From positions 58,870,938 through 58,934,937 of the forward strand of contig CM072812.1 of the NCBI GenBank assembly GCA_037013495.1: a stretch of DNA of 64,000 bases, read 5' to 3'. Below, piece after piece: positions 14,201 to 23,600 of this stretch (within the stretch, counting starts at the first letter, position 1; each line of letters opens with the position of its first letter). A program made the position numbers and the translations under genes. Under the pieces are notes generated by a model, which saw nothing but the letters and a program-made list of their open reading frames with translations, did not search any database and had not been told where the DNA came from. Source of the DNA: Hippophae tibetana (taxonomy: Eukaryota; Streptophyta; Magnoliopsida; Rosales; Elaeagnaceae).

Positions 14201-15182
14201 TGAACCCAAATTCCATTTTTTATGCAAATTACCAATATCTTGAATTTTGTTAACACCATATTGTGTTGTTTTCGACTATTGTTCTTTAGGGTTCTAATTT
14301 AATCATCTTAGCTTCGTTATATGTAATTCAATCGTTACTATTTATTTGAGTTCCTAGGTTATTCACCTATAGGTTACACATAATTTAGAATGGGAGCTTT
14401 GGTTTTTTAAAATAGGTTATATGTCTTCATCTATACTTTTTTGAATTTTAGAATTAAAAAAATTATTCTTTAATTGTTTTCTACTTTCTTGAGTGAAAAA
14501 TCATAGTAAAAAGCATGAAATTTTATCCTTCATCTCTTGTGTTTTCTTTCAATTTTGTCGTCGTTGTTTTAATCTTTGGATTTTCTTTTGTAGTTTTTCT
14601 TCAAATTCTTCGTATCTTTTTTTTTATGTGTCCTAATCTATCTTTCTTCAAAAAAAAAATATGAATGCTCAAGCATGTCACAATTTAAAAAAGAAAGAAG
14701 TTATTAATTGGGGTTGCAACTTTAAACTTTTAAAATTTCCAAATCGTCTATCGAAACTACTATTGTAATATATCAAATGGAAAGTTGTTTCGATTTCTAA
14801 AAATGCAATAAAAGCATCTGTTCTTTTCTCAAAATTTTTGAACCCAAATTCCATTTTTTATGCAACTTACAATATCTTAAAGTTTTTTCACAGCATATTG
14901 CGTTCTTTTCGGCTCTTGTTCTTTAGAGTTCTAATTTAATCATCTTAGCCTCGTTCTATGTAATTCAATCGTTAGTATTTGTTTGAGTTCCTAGGTTATT
15001 CACCTATAGGTTACACATAATTTAGAATGGGAGCTTTGGTTGTTGAAAATAGGTTATATGTCTTCATCTATCCTTTTTTGAATTTTAGAATTAAAAAACT
15101 TATTATTTAATTGTTTTCTACTTTCTTGAGTGAAAAATAGTAGTAAAAAGAATGAAATTTAATCCTTCATCTCTTGTGTTTT
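11286..15182. repeat. Left-arm higher-order repeat, copy 2 (11-monomer period)
   Basis: Partner of about 4200-8095. It shares private variants at an offset of 7086-7087 bp. The match ends near 15.18 kb, where copy 1 switches to a different monomer variant (ATTTTGTCGTCGTTG in copy 1, GTTTTGTTTTCGTTGG here). This is consistent with unequal exchange or conversion breakpoints inside monomers. Confidence 0.75.
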
Positions 15183-16688
15183 CTATCAGTTTTGTTTTCG
15201 TTGGTTTCAACTCTGGATTTCCTTTGGTAGTTTTTCTACAAATTCTTCGTATCTTTTCATTTTCTTTATTTTATGTGTCCTAATCTATCTTTCTTCAAAA
15301 GATAAAAAAAATAGGAATACTCCAGAATGTCACAATTTTTAAAAAAGAAGTTATTAATTGGGGTTGCAACTTTAAACTTTTAAAATTTCCAAATCGTCTA
15401 TCGAAACTACTATTGTAATATATCAAATGGAAAGTTGTTTCGATTTCTAAAAATGCAATAAAAGCATCAGTTCTGTTCTCAAAATTTTTGAACCCAAATT
15501 CCATTTTTTATGCAACTTACCAATATCTTGAATTTTGTTAACACCATATTGTGTTGTTTTCAGCTATTGTTCTTTAGGGTTCTAATTTAATCATCTTAGC
15601 CTCGTTTTATGTAATTCAATCGTTACTATTTATTTGAGTTCCTAGGTTATTCACCTATAGGTTACACATAATTTAGAATGTGAGCTTTGGTTTTTGAAAA
15701 TAGGTTATATGTCTTCATCTATCCTTTTTTGAATTTTAGAATTAAAAAAATTATTATTTAATTGTTTTCTACTTTGTTGAGTGAAAAATCATGGTAAAAA
15801 GAATGAAATTTAAGCCTTCATCTCTTGTGTTTTCTATCAGTTTTGTTGTCGTTGGTTTCATCTCTGGATTACCTTTTTTAGTTTTTCTACAAATTCTTCG
15901 TATCTTTTCTTTTTCTTTATTTTATGTGTCCTAATCTATCTTTCTTCAAAAAACAAATAGGAATGCTCCAGAATGTCACAATTTTAAAAAAAGAAGTTAT
16001 TAATTGGGGTTGCAACTTTAAACTTTTATAATTTCCAAATCGTGTATCGAAACTACTATTGCAATATATCATATTTAAAGTTGTTTCGATTTCTAAAAAT
16101 GCAAGAAAAGCATCAGTTCTGTTCTCAAAATTTTTGAACCCAAATTCCATTTTTTATGCAACTTACCAATATCTTGAATTTTGTTAACACCATATATTGT
16201 TGTTTTCGGCTATTGTTCTTTAGGGTTCTAATTTAATCATCTTAGCCTCGTTCTATGTAATTCAATCGTTACTATTTCTTTGAGTTCCTAGGTTATTCAC
16301 CTATAGGTTACACATAATTTAGAATGGGAGTTTTGGTTGTTGAAAATAGGTTATATGTCTTCATCTATCCTTTTTTGAATTTTAGAATTAAAAAAATTAT
16401 TGTTTAATTGTTTTCTGCTTTCTTGAGTGAAAAATCATAGTAAAAAGAATGACATTTAAGCCTTCATCTCTTGTGTTTTCTATCAGTTTTGTTGTCGCTG
16501 GTTTCATCTCTGGATTACCTTTTTTAGTTTTTCTACAAATTCTTCGTATCTTTTCTTTTTCTTTATTTTATGTGTCCTAATCTATCTTTCTTCAAAAAAC
16601 AAATAGGAATGCTCCAGAATGTCACAATTTTAAAAAAAGAAGTTATTAATTGGGGTTGCAACTTTAAACTTTTAAAATTTCCAAATCG

Positions 16689-16693
16689 TGTAT
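16689..16693. repeat. Target-site duplication, left copy (TGTAT)
   Basis: TGTAT directly abuts the outer end of the 3' LTR and matches 30161-30165. Removing the element and one copy restores an ordinary satellite monomer sequence across the site. Confidence 0.97.
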
Positions 16694-17181
16694 TGATGAA
16701 CGAAAACCGGCATCGCCGATTCCCGCAAATACTTTGGTTTTAATATTTATAAAACTCTCGCAAGTGCACGAATCATTTCGAAGAAAATGATAAGTATACT
16801 CCCAAGGTCGATCTAAGGAAGGAATGTATGTGGTTTTTAATTTATTATTCAAACTTTTAAAAACGAAATTAAATCTTAAACATCCTGTCACGATAGTTTG
16901 GTTTTTGTGTTCCTAATCTAATAACATAAAATAAACATATATACAGATTAATTAAATATAGTCTAATAACATAAAAATAAACATAGATACAAATTCAATA
17001 AATAATTATCTAAAAATAAACATATATACGGATTCAATAAATATTCATGCAAATTTTTATCATTTATATTAGCGGAGTATTTATGGATATAATAACTAAA
17101 TTAATTATGCTTGCTCATATTAACTAGGTTATTAAAGATATAAATTGATATTTTATTGATTCTCTCTTTTTTATATAAATA

Positions 17182-17327
17182 CCACCTTTGGTGGGGTTAG
17201 ATATTCTTTGTTAACTAAACAAATCAATTAACACCTATGGGTGGGGTTGATAACTAATATGCTTAATTAAATTAATTCCTTTTTCTAAGAGATTGAAAAT
17301 GAACCATTTAAATGCCACCTTTGGTGG
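17182..17327. repeat. Three small hairpin repeats in the 3' LTR
   Basis: CCACC-TTT-GGTGG occurs at 17182-17194 and 17315-17327, with a diverged CACC-TATG-GGTG at 17232-17243. Each is followed by GGGTT. They lie downstream of the predicted transcription start, so they would be in the R/U5 part of the RNA. Function unknown. Confidence 0.6.
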
Positions 17328-18098
17328 GGTTAGACAATTTAAACATTATTCAAGGTGTCCAAATTAAACTTAAGAATTTAATTATCCGAGTACTAACTTT
17401 CAAGTTTTAAAACCACTATTGAAAACATGTTGTCAATACATTTTCACATAATAATTCTTATAAAAACTTTTGAAATAGAGTTTCACTCTAACTACCGGGC
17501 GATTGTACCAACAAATAAAAGAGCACTACTCTAAATTAGACCGGATAACTAAACCTTAAAATCTAATTTTCGGGTTTAAGTTTGTAATGAAAAATAATAT
17601 ATTTCTCTCTAACATTCTTAATATAAAATCTTGAATAAAAACAAAATCAATTCATTTTAAAGATTTTTACCTATTTAATATTTCGCAAGCATAACAACGT
17701 CGTTATTACATCATTTTTACTAAACAGCTAGCATAGTTAAATTTAACCACAGACAAGTTGAATATAACATGTAAGAATAAAGCATAAAAATAACTGTAAA
17801 GAAAATAAAATCCTTTCAGAACTTCGACGCTATTCCCGTTGCTAGAAAGCCTCCGAGCGGAATTTGCACTTCCATATATTGAATCAAAAATCTAAATTAT
17901 TACAAAAACATTACAAGTTCCTCTCAAAAAGAGAAGAACACTAAACCTAAGAGAATTGAACTAAAAACTAAGAGAAAAACTAAGAAAAGCTTAGAAACTT
18001 AGAAAGAAACTAAGAGAAACTAAAAACTAAGAAATGAGAGAAAGAAAGGAGAGAGAAGTGAGTTTTGAAGGTGTGGTTTGAAGTGAAGGGAAGGGGGG

Positions 18099-18106
18099 TA
18101 TTTATA
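18099..18106 (-). promoter_or_regulatory. TATA box in the 3' LTR
   Basis: Same TATAAATA and the same flanks as in the 5' LTR. If active here it would read outward into the left satellite arm. Confidence 0.65.
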
Positions 18107-18196
18107 GGTGAGGATGGAGAGAAAAAATGAGTAAAAAAATGTTAAAAAAATATTAAAAAATGTAAAAACGCGTATTGGAATTGCTGATGTCATCAA

Positions 18197-18233
18197 TGAC
18201 GTCAGCATGACGTCACAGGGGCGGCTGCACGTG
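18197..18233 (-). promoter_or_regulatory. bZIP-type site cluster in the 3' LTR
   Basis: Same cluster as in the 5' LTR: TGACGTCA at 18197-18204 and 18208-18215, CACGTG at 18228-18233. Confidence 0.6.
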
Positions 18234-18240
18234 AAAAATG

Positions 18241-18405
18241 GGGCGAAAACGCGTTGGGCGCGCGGAGGGGGGCTGCTGGGGCGCTGCGCGCGCGCGCTGG
18301 GGCTGTCGCTGCGCGCAGCTTGGCATGCCAGCGCGCGCGGGCGCGCGCGGAATGGGGCGCTGGGGCGCGCGCGGCTGGGCGCACGGCTGGGCTGCGGCGC
18401 GCAAT
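18241..18405. other. GC-rich, CG-alternating block in U3 of the 3' LTR
   Basis: An abrupt GC-rich island in an AT-rich element, with several alternating CG/GC runs and the perfect palindromes GCTGCGCGCAGC (18308-18319) and TGGCATGCCA (18321-18330). Such alternating purine-pyrimidine tracts can adopt Z-DNA. Positions 18285-18400 (116 bp) are missing from the 5' LTR. GGCGC occurs at the end of the retained part (18280-18284) and at the end of the deleted part (18396-18400), so the loss looks microhomology-mediated or due to polymerase slippage. Confidence 0.85.
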
Positions 18406-18701
18406 TTCCGTCTTTTTGACATTTTTGACCTTTTCGACCCATTTCGTCCGATTTTTCCATGTTTGTTGACCTTTTCTCACTTATTTGTTGATATATTTGT
18501 GATGTATTGCTTCAAATATTCCTCTTTGAGTCTTTACATTGCGTTTTTAAGCCAAAATACCTGAAAAACAATAAAAATACCCGTGTTTCCGAAAAAGACA
18601 AATTTATATAAATATATGATAAAACATATAAATATATGTATTTTTAATCAATTAAGGTACATAAAATCATGGTTATTTTAGTGCTTTTTGAGCACTCATC
18701 A

Positions 18702-18713
18702 CAACCCCCAACC
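18702..18713 (-). other. Polypurine tract for plus-strand priming
   Basis: The minus strand reads GGTTGGGGGTTG and then the LTR end TGATGA. It sits where the plus-strand primer should be. It is interrupted by T residues, so the exact RNase H cut is uncertain. Confidence 0.75.
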
Positions 18714-18714
18714 A

Positions 18715-18744
18715 GCTTCTTGCTAGTCTCTTAGCAAGAGAAGC
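18715..18744. other. Hairpin next to the polypurine tract
   Basis: GCTTC-TTGCTA, a 6-nt loop, TAGCAA, a 2-nt GA bulge, then GAAGC. The 11 bp of stem begin one base from the polypurine tract. Confidence 0.65.
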
Positions 18745-20242
18745 GATAAAAGCTAAAAATTAAACTATCCTAAATCACTTTCGTGGATTGAAACGGTTGC
18801 ATTTAGCCTATGCAACAAGCCGTTAAACCCCTAGGTTGCCCTAGTGGACGAGTTTGAGTCTCGTGAGGGTTTTCAGTAATGATACCCACAAACATTGAAC
18901 TAAATGTAAAAAGAAAAACAATCAAAACAAAAATTAAAATTACAACACAATCAAAAATTAATTTAAAAAGAAAACAACATATCACAAAAATATCTCATAC
19001 TTTTTAATCTCTTTTAAGATCATGATTGAAATCTCAAGCATAAGTTATTTTAATCTCTTTAAACAATCATGATTTTATTATAATAATTAGTCGAAAATCA
19101 TTTTCATATTTCATTTCAAAAATGTATCAATTTAATTTTACCCAATTTCAGTGTCATGAATCAGTATTCGCTTCGACTCTATTCCTCACAAGTCAATACT
19201 CTCAAAGCACTGAATCCTATGGGTTCAAACACTCATACTAATTTATATGCGAAAGAGTTGATGTATAGAAATGAACTAATATGTTCGCATATGTATAAAG
19301 AATAAAGGCTCAAAGTGTTATTTTAACATTGATCTCATGAAAGGAATCGAATGTATAAATTATAAAGATATCATATATAAAAATTATTTTCATGCATAAA
19401 TCAAACTCATTAAGAAAGAATTTCAAGATATATGCTTTTACAAATGAAGAAATTGCAATGACTTTTTAGGGAATTACTTCCTATATCTTTCTTTTGTAAT
19501 TAGCCTTTACTCACAACTTTGTAGGCAATGTGGGTCATAGTATGTAGATGATACTATTTTTTATCTCTCTATTTTTTTTTTTCTGTAGATATTTTTCAAT
19601 ATATGTATTTTTTTAGAGAGTCAACCCATGTACAGATTGTACATTTTTTTGGATTTTGGTGAGTGGTTAATTTTGTGTCTTTTCTGTTTGATCTCGGTTT
19701 AGGTAACCCCAGATATGTCTTTTTGTTTTTGTAGCAGTCATGCATGAATGAGATATAAGCATATACTATCAATTTCTACTCAAATCGTTTAATCTAAACA
19801 AAAAATAATAATAAAAAATATATGATACTCTATTAAGATGAAAAAAATTCATACATTCAATGCTAATACCTATAGAGATCATCTAAACTTTTTGAATAAA
19901 TAAGAAATGTGTTTGGAGTAGAAAAAATATATATTTCACTCTGAATAAAAGAAATTAGGCTCAAATTATATCTCACAAGGGTAGTCTCCACTAAAACAAA
20001 ATTCATAAATACCGATTTTAGGTTTAATCTAATTTCCACATTTTATCAAGAAATACTAGTTATGACAAAAACTAACTAATTATCAAAAATAATTACACAA
20101 TATTTCATGATATGTTTTCAAAAATTAATCTAACAGTACCAAAGACTTAACTATTTACTTAAATTTGATTTAAAGAAATGATAAATTTTTGTGAGAATTT
20201 TTTTATTTTTTTATTTTTATATATATAGCATGGTAACTTTTC

Positions 20243-20281
20243 ACCACCCCCAACCTAGAACTTACATTGTCCTCAATGTAA
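20243..20281 (-). other. Internal polypurine/LTR-junction-like site with adjacent hairpin
   Basis: Minus-strand GGTTGGGGGTGGTGA (20241-20255) matches the true PPT-LTR junction GGTTGGGGGTTGTGA at 14 of 15 positions. Next to it on the same side as at the true tract is a perfect hairpin, TTACATTG-TCCT-CAATGTAA (20262-20281). It may be a second plus-strand priming site or a relic of an older 3' end. Confidence 0.6.
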
Positions 20282-20543
20282 CAACTGCAAATTAAAGATA
20301 AAGAGAAAAGAGGAGAAAGATTACCTATTTCTTGAGAATGTGTAAGTAGTAATGAAGAAATGCAGGTGCATCCATCATATTCATCATTAAAGTGTATACA
20401 GACAGATCGCTGTGAACTTCTAACATCTCAACAAATATTTTAGTTTTAACAAATTTAAAAATTATTCACATACAAGTAAACTAAAATAAACAATAAAATT
20501 AAGTAAATAAAACAAATAACAATAAAAAAAATTACCTAACATG

Positions 20544-20591
20544 ATGGGTTGCCTCCCATCCAGCGCTTAGTTTAACGTCTTAGCAAGACGT
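20544..20591 (-). other. Two-hairpin module after pol
   Basis: ATGGG-TTGCCT-CCCAT at 20544-20559 and ACGTCTT-AGC-AAGACGT at 20575-20591, both perfect stems, starting about a dozen nt past the pol stop in the sense direction. Same architecture and spacing as 26012-26061. Confidence 0.72.
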
Positions 20592-20603
20592 ATCTTTTTG
20601 GTG

Positions 20604-23600
20604 CTAAGGGTTACTCAGCCAAATGCAATCCATTTCAGCAATGTTGTTCGGTTCTTCCACATAAGGCTTGACACGATGGCCATTAACTTTGAACGTTTTT
20701 TGTGTCTTGGAGTCCAATAGTTCTACCACTCCATGTTCAGATACCTGAACTATTTTGAATGGTCCATCCCATCTTGATCTTAGCTTTCCTGGAAACAATC
20801 TCAAACGAGAGTTAAATAAAAGAACTTTCATTCCAGGGTGAAAAGTTTTAGGAACTAGCCTCTTGTCATGATAGCGCTTAGTACGCTCCTTGTATAATTT
20901 GGCATTCTCATAGGCTTCATTCCTAATTTCTTCCAACTCATGAAGCTGGAGTACTCGTTTTTCACCTGCTTTATCTAAATCCATGTTTAGCTCTTTAATT
21001 GCCCAATAAGCCTTGTGTTCAAGTTCAACTGGAAGGTGGCACGCTTTCCCAAAGATTAACCGGTAAGGGCTCATCCCAATAGGTGTTTTGTAAGCGGTGC
21101 GGTATGCCCATAAGGCATCATTTAACTTAAATGCCCAATCCTTCCTTGAAGGACGCACAGTGCGTTCCAGTATTCCCTTAATTTGCCTATTACTTACTTC
21201 CACTAAACCGGAAGTTTGAGGATGATATGGAGTAGCTACCTTATGTGTGATGTTGTACTTGTTTAGTACTCCATCAAAGAGTTTGTTACAAAAATGGCTA
21301 CCTCCATCACTTATTATAGCTCTAGGCGTTCCGAACCTACTGAATATGAAATCTTTCAAGAATTTCACAACAACATTAGCATCATTGGTTTTGGTGGGTA
21401 TAGCTTCTACCCACTTGGACACATAATCCACAGCAACCAAAATGTATTGAAAACCATTAGATGGGGGAAAAGGACCCATAAAGTCAATCCCCCATACATC
21501 AAAGAGTTCAACAACTAAATTAGATGTCAAAGGCATTTCATCTCTTTTGCTTATGTTTCCTGTTCTTTGACATCTATCACATTGTGCACAAAACATATGA
21601 GCATCTTTAAAAAGAGTGGGCCAAAAGAATCCAGACTGTAATATCTTACGGGCTGTCTTTTCTCCTCCAAAATGACCCCCACAATGAAGTTCATGACAAA
21701 AAGTCAGAATGCTCTTATGTTCTTCTTCAGGTACACATCTCCGGATGACTTGATCTTGACCAATCTTGTATAAATAAGGGTCATCCCAGAAATAGTCCTT
21801 AATAGTTTTAAAAAACCTTTTCTTCTCCTGATATGAAGTGTTAGGTCGCAAAACACCAGTGGCAAGATAGTTTACAATATCAGCGTACCATGGGTTCGGA
21901 CCTATGAAGAATAACTGTTCATCAGGAAAGGTTTCAACTATATCGTCATTACTCTCATCTTTAAGAGAATTAAAGTCAGAAATCAACCTAGACAAATGGT
22001 CAGCTACTAAGTTTTCACTGCCTTTCTTATCCTTGATTTCTAGGTCAAATTCTTGTAAGAGTAAGACCCACCTGATTAATCTTGGCTTGGCATTTGGTTT
22101 ACTTAATAGGTATCTTAAAGCAGCATGATCAGAATGCACAATCACTTTAGATCCTACTAAATAAGACCGAAATTTGTCTAAAGAGAATACTATAGCCAAG
22201 AATTCCTTTTCAGTGGTGGTGTAATTCATCTGGGCATCATTGAGTGTTTTGCTAGCATAGTAGATGACATGTAAACGCTTATCCACTCTTTGTCCCAGGA
22301 CTGCTCCTATTGCATAATCAGAAGCGTCACACATTATTTCAAAGGGTAAAGACCAGTTTGGTGCCATTATAACAGGGGTAGATGTGAGTTTATCTTTCAA
22401 GGTATTAAAGGAAGTAAGGCAGTCATTGTTGAAATCAAAATCAGCATCTTTGGATAGCAAGTTACATAATGGACGACTTATTTTAGAGAAATCTTTAATA
22501 AATCGTCTGTAGAATCCTGCATGTCCCAAGAAGCTTCTTATCCCCTTCACAGATGTAGGGGGAGGTAGTTTGGATATCAATTCAACTTTTGCCTTATCAA
22601 CTTCAATACCCTTGTTTGAAATTATATGTCCTAAAACTATCCCTTGTTGAACCATAAAATGACTTTTCTCCCAACTAAGGGTTAGATTGCATTCAATGCA
22701 TCTTTCTAAAACCAAAGTCAATTTATGTAAGCAATCATCAAATGAGTTCCCAAAGACAGAGAAATCGTCCATGAAAATCTCAATGAATTTTTCCACCATG
22801 TCCGAGAAAATGGATATCATGCATCTCTGGAACGTGGCAGGGGCATTGCATAACCCAAATGGCATTCTGCGAAAAGCAAATGTCCCAAAAGGACATGTAA
22901 ATGTGGTCTTTTCCTGATCTTCTGGTGATATGGGTACTTGATAATATCCAGACAGTCCATCCAAAAAACAGTAAAATTCGTGCCCAGCTAATCTTTCCAA
23001 CATTTGATCAATGAATGGAAGAGGAAAGTGATCCTTTTTCGTATATAAATTTAGTTTCCTAAAATCTATACACATTCTCCATCCAGTGATTATTCTAGTG
23101 GGCACTAATTCACTTTTGTCATTCTTAACAACTGTTATCCCAGATTTCTTTGGTACCACATGCACTGGACTAACCCACTTACTATCTGCAATAGGGTAGA
23201 TAATCCCTTCTTCTAATAATTTAAGAATTTCCTTCTTAACTACCTCTTGCATGTTTGGGTTTAGTCTTCTTTGGGCCTCTCGTACAGGTTTAGCACCGTC
23301 CTCCAAGTTGATCTTGTGCATACACATTGTTGGACTAATGCCTCTTATATCCCCTATACTCCAACCTATAGATTTCTTAAACTGTTTAAGCACTTTGATG
23401 AGTTCCTTTTCTTGTGGTTTGGTCAAGGTTGAAGAAATTATCACTGGATAAGTTTCCCCTTCTCCCAAAAACACATATTTTAAGTGCTCAGGTAAGTCTT
23501 TGAGTTCAAGTTCAGGTGGATTGGCCTCTTTAATAGATGAAGAACTGGGTAGATTTAAAAGTGTACTAGATTTTGTCATCACTTCATTATTGTCTAGTTG

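Larger units (their letters stand above)
1..16693. repeat. Satellite array, left arm (~645-bp monomer, about 26 copies)
   Basis: Head-to-tail copies of one AT-rich monomer fill this stretch. Using GTTCTGTTCTCAAAA as an arbitrary unit start, boundaries fall at 1, 646, 1283, 1933, 2579 and 3225, giving units of 637-650 bp. Each unit carries the same landmarks: TTTAGGGTTCTAATTT, the palindrome ACCTATAGGT, three TAGGTTA heptamers, and a variable A-run after TTTCTTC. Copies differ by scattered substitutions and by A-run length. Monomer variants recur in a fixed order, so higher-order repeats are present. Open frames of 60-94 codons recur in most units on both strands. They follow the repeat period, end at variable A-runs and resemble no known protein, so they are not annotated as genes. 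Function is unknown; a centromeric or pericentromeric role is inference only. Confidence 0.97.
16694..18701 (-). repeat. 3' LTR (2008 bp)
   Basis: Downstream LTR, adjoining the polypurine tract at 18702-18713. It keeps the GC-rich U3 segment missing from the 5' LTR. Short open frames in this GC-rich part (about 18020-18564, both strands) are disrupted in the other LTR, overlap promoter elements and show no protein similarity, so they are not genes. Confidence 0.95.
18702..20603 (-). other. Non-coding tail between pol and the 3' LTR; no env-like ORF
   Basis: About 1.9 kb, AT-rich. The longest minus-strand frame is about 60 codons and looks random, so the env-like gene found here in many Athila elements is absent or unrecognisable. 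The segment contains perfect inverted repeats at 19537-19557 (ATAGTAT/ATACTAT, 7-nt loop) and 19628-19644 (ATGTACA/TGTACAT, 3-nt loop), an internal polypurine-like site near 20246, and the true polypurine tract next to the LTR. Confidence 0.8.

Noticed and set aside
1..16693. CRISPR-like array
   Set aside because: Units are about 645 bp and wholly repetitive with no short repeat-spacer pattern; the context is a plant genome.
16664..16891. 75-codon frame spanning the satellite/LTR border, and its counterpart at 28187-28468
   Set aside because: Both read through LTR termini into unrelated flanks and share only LTR sequence. No protein similarity seen.
18020..18564. Overlapping 69-146 codon frames on both strands in the GC-rich LTR part
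   Set aside because: High GC lowers stop frequency in every frame. The frames overlap promoter motifs and are destroyed by the deletion in the other LTR.
18803..18985. 60-codon hydrophobic minus-strand frame as a possible env-like remnant
   Set aside because: Too short, no signal peptide-cleavage or transmembrane pattern beyond T-rich bias, and no similarity to Athila env-like proteins that I can recognise.
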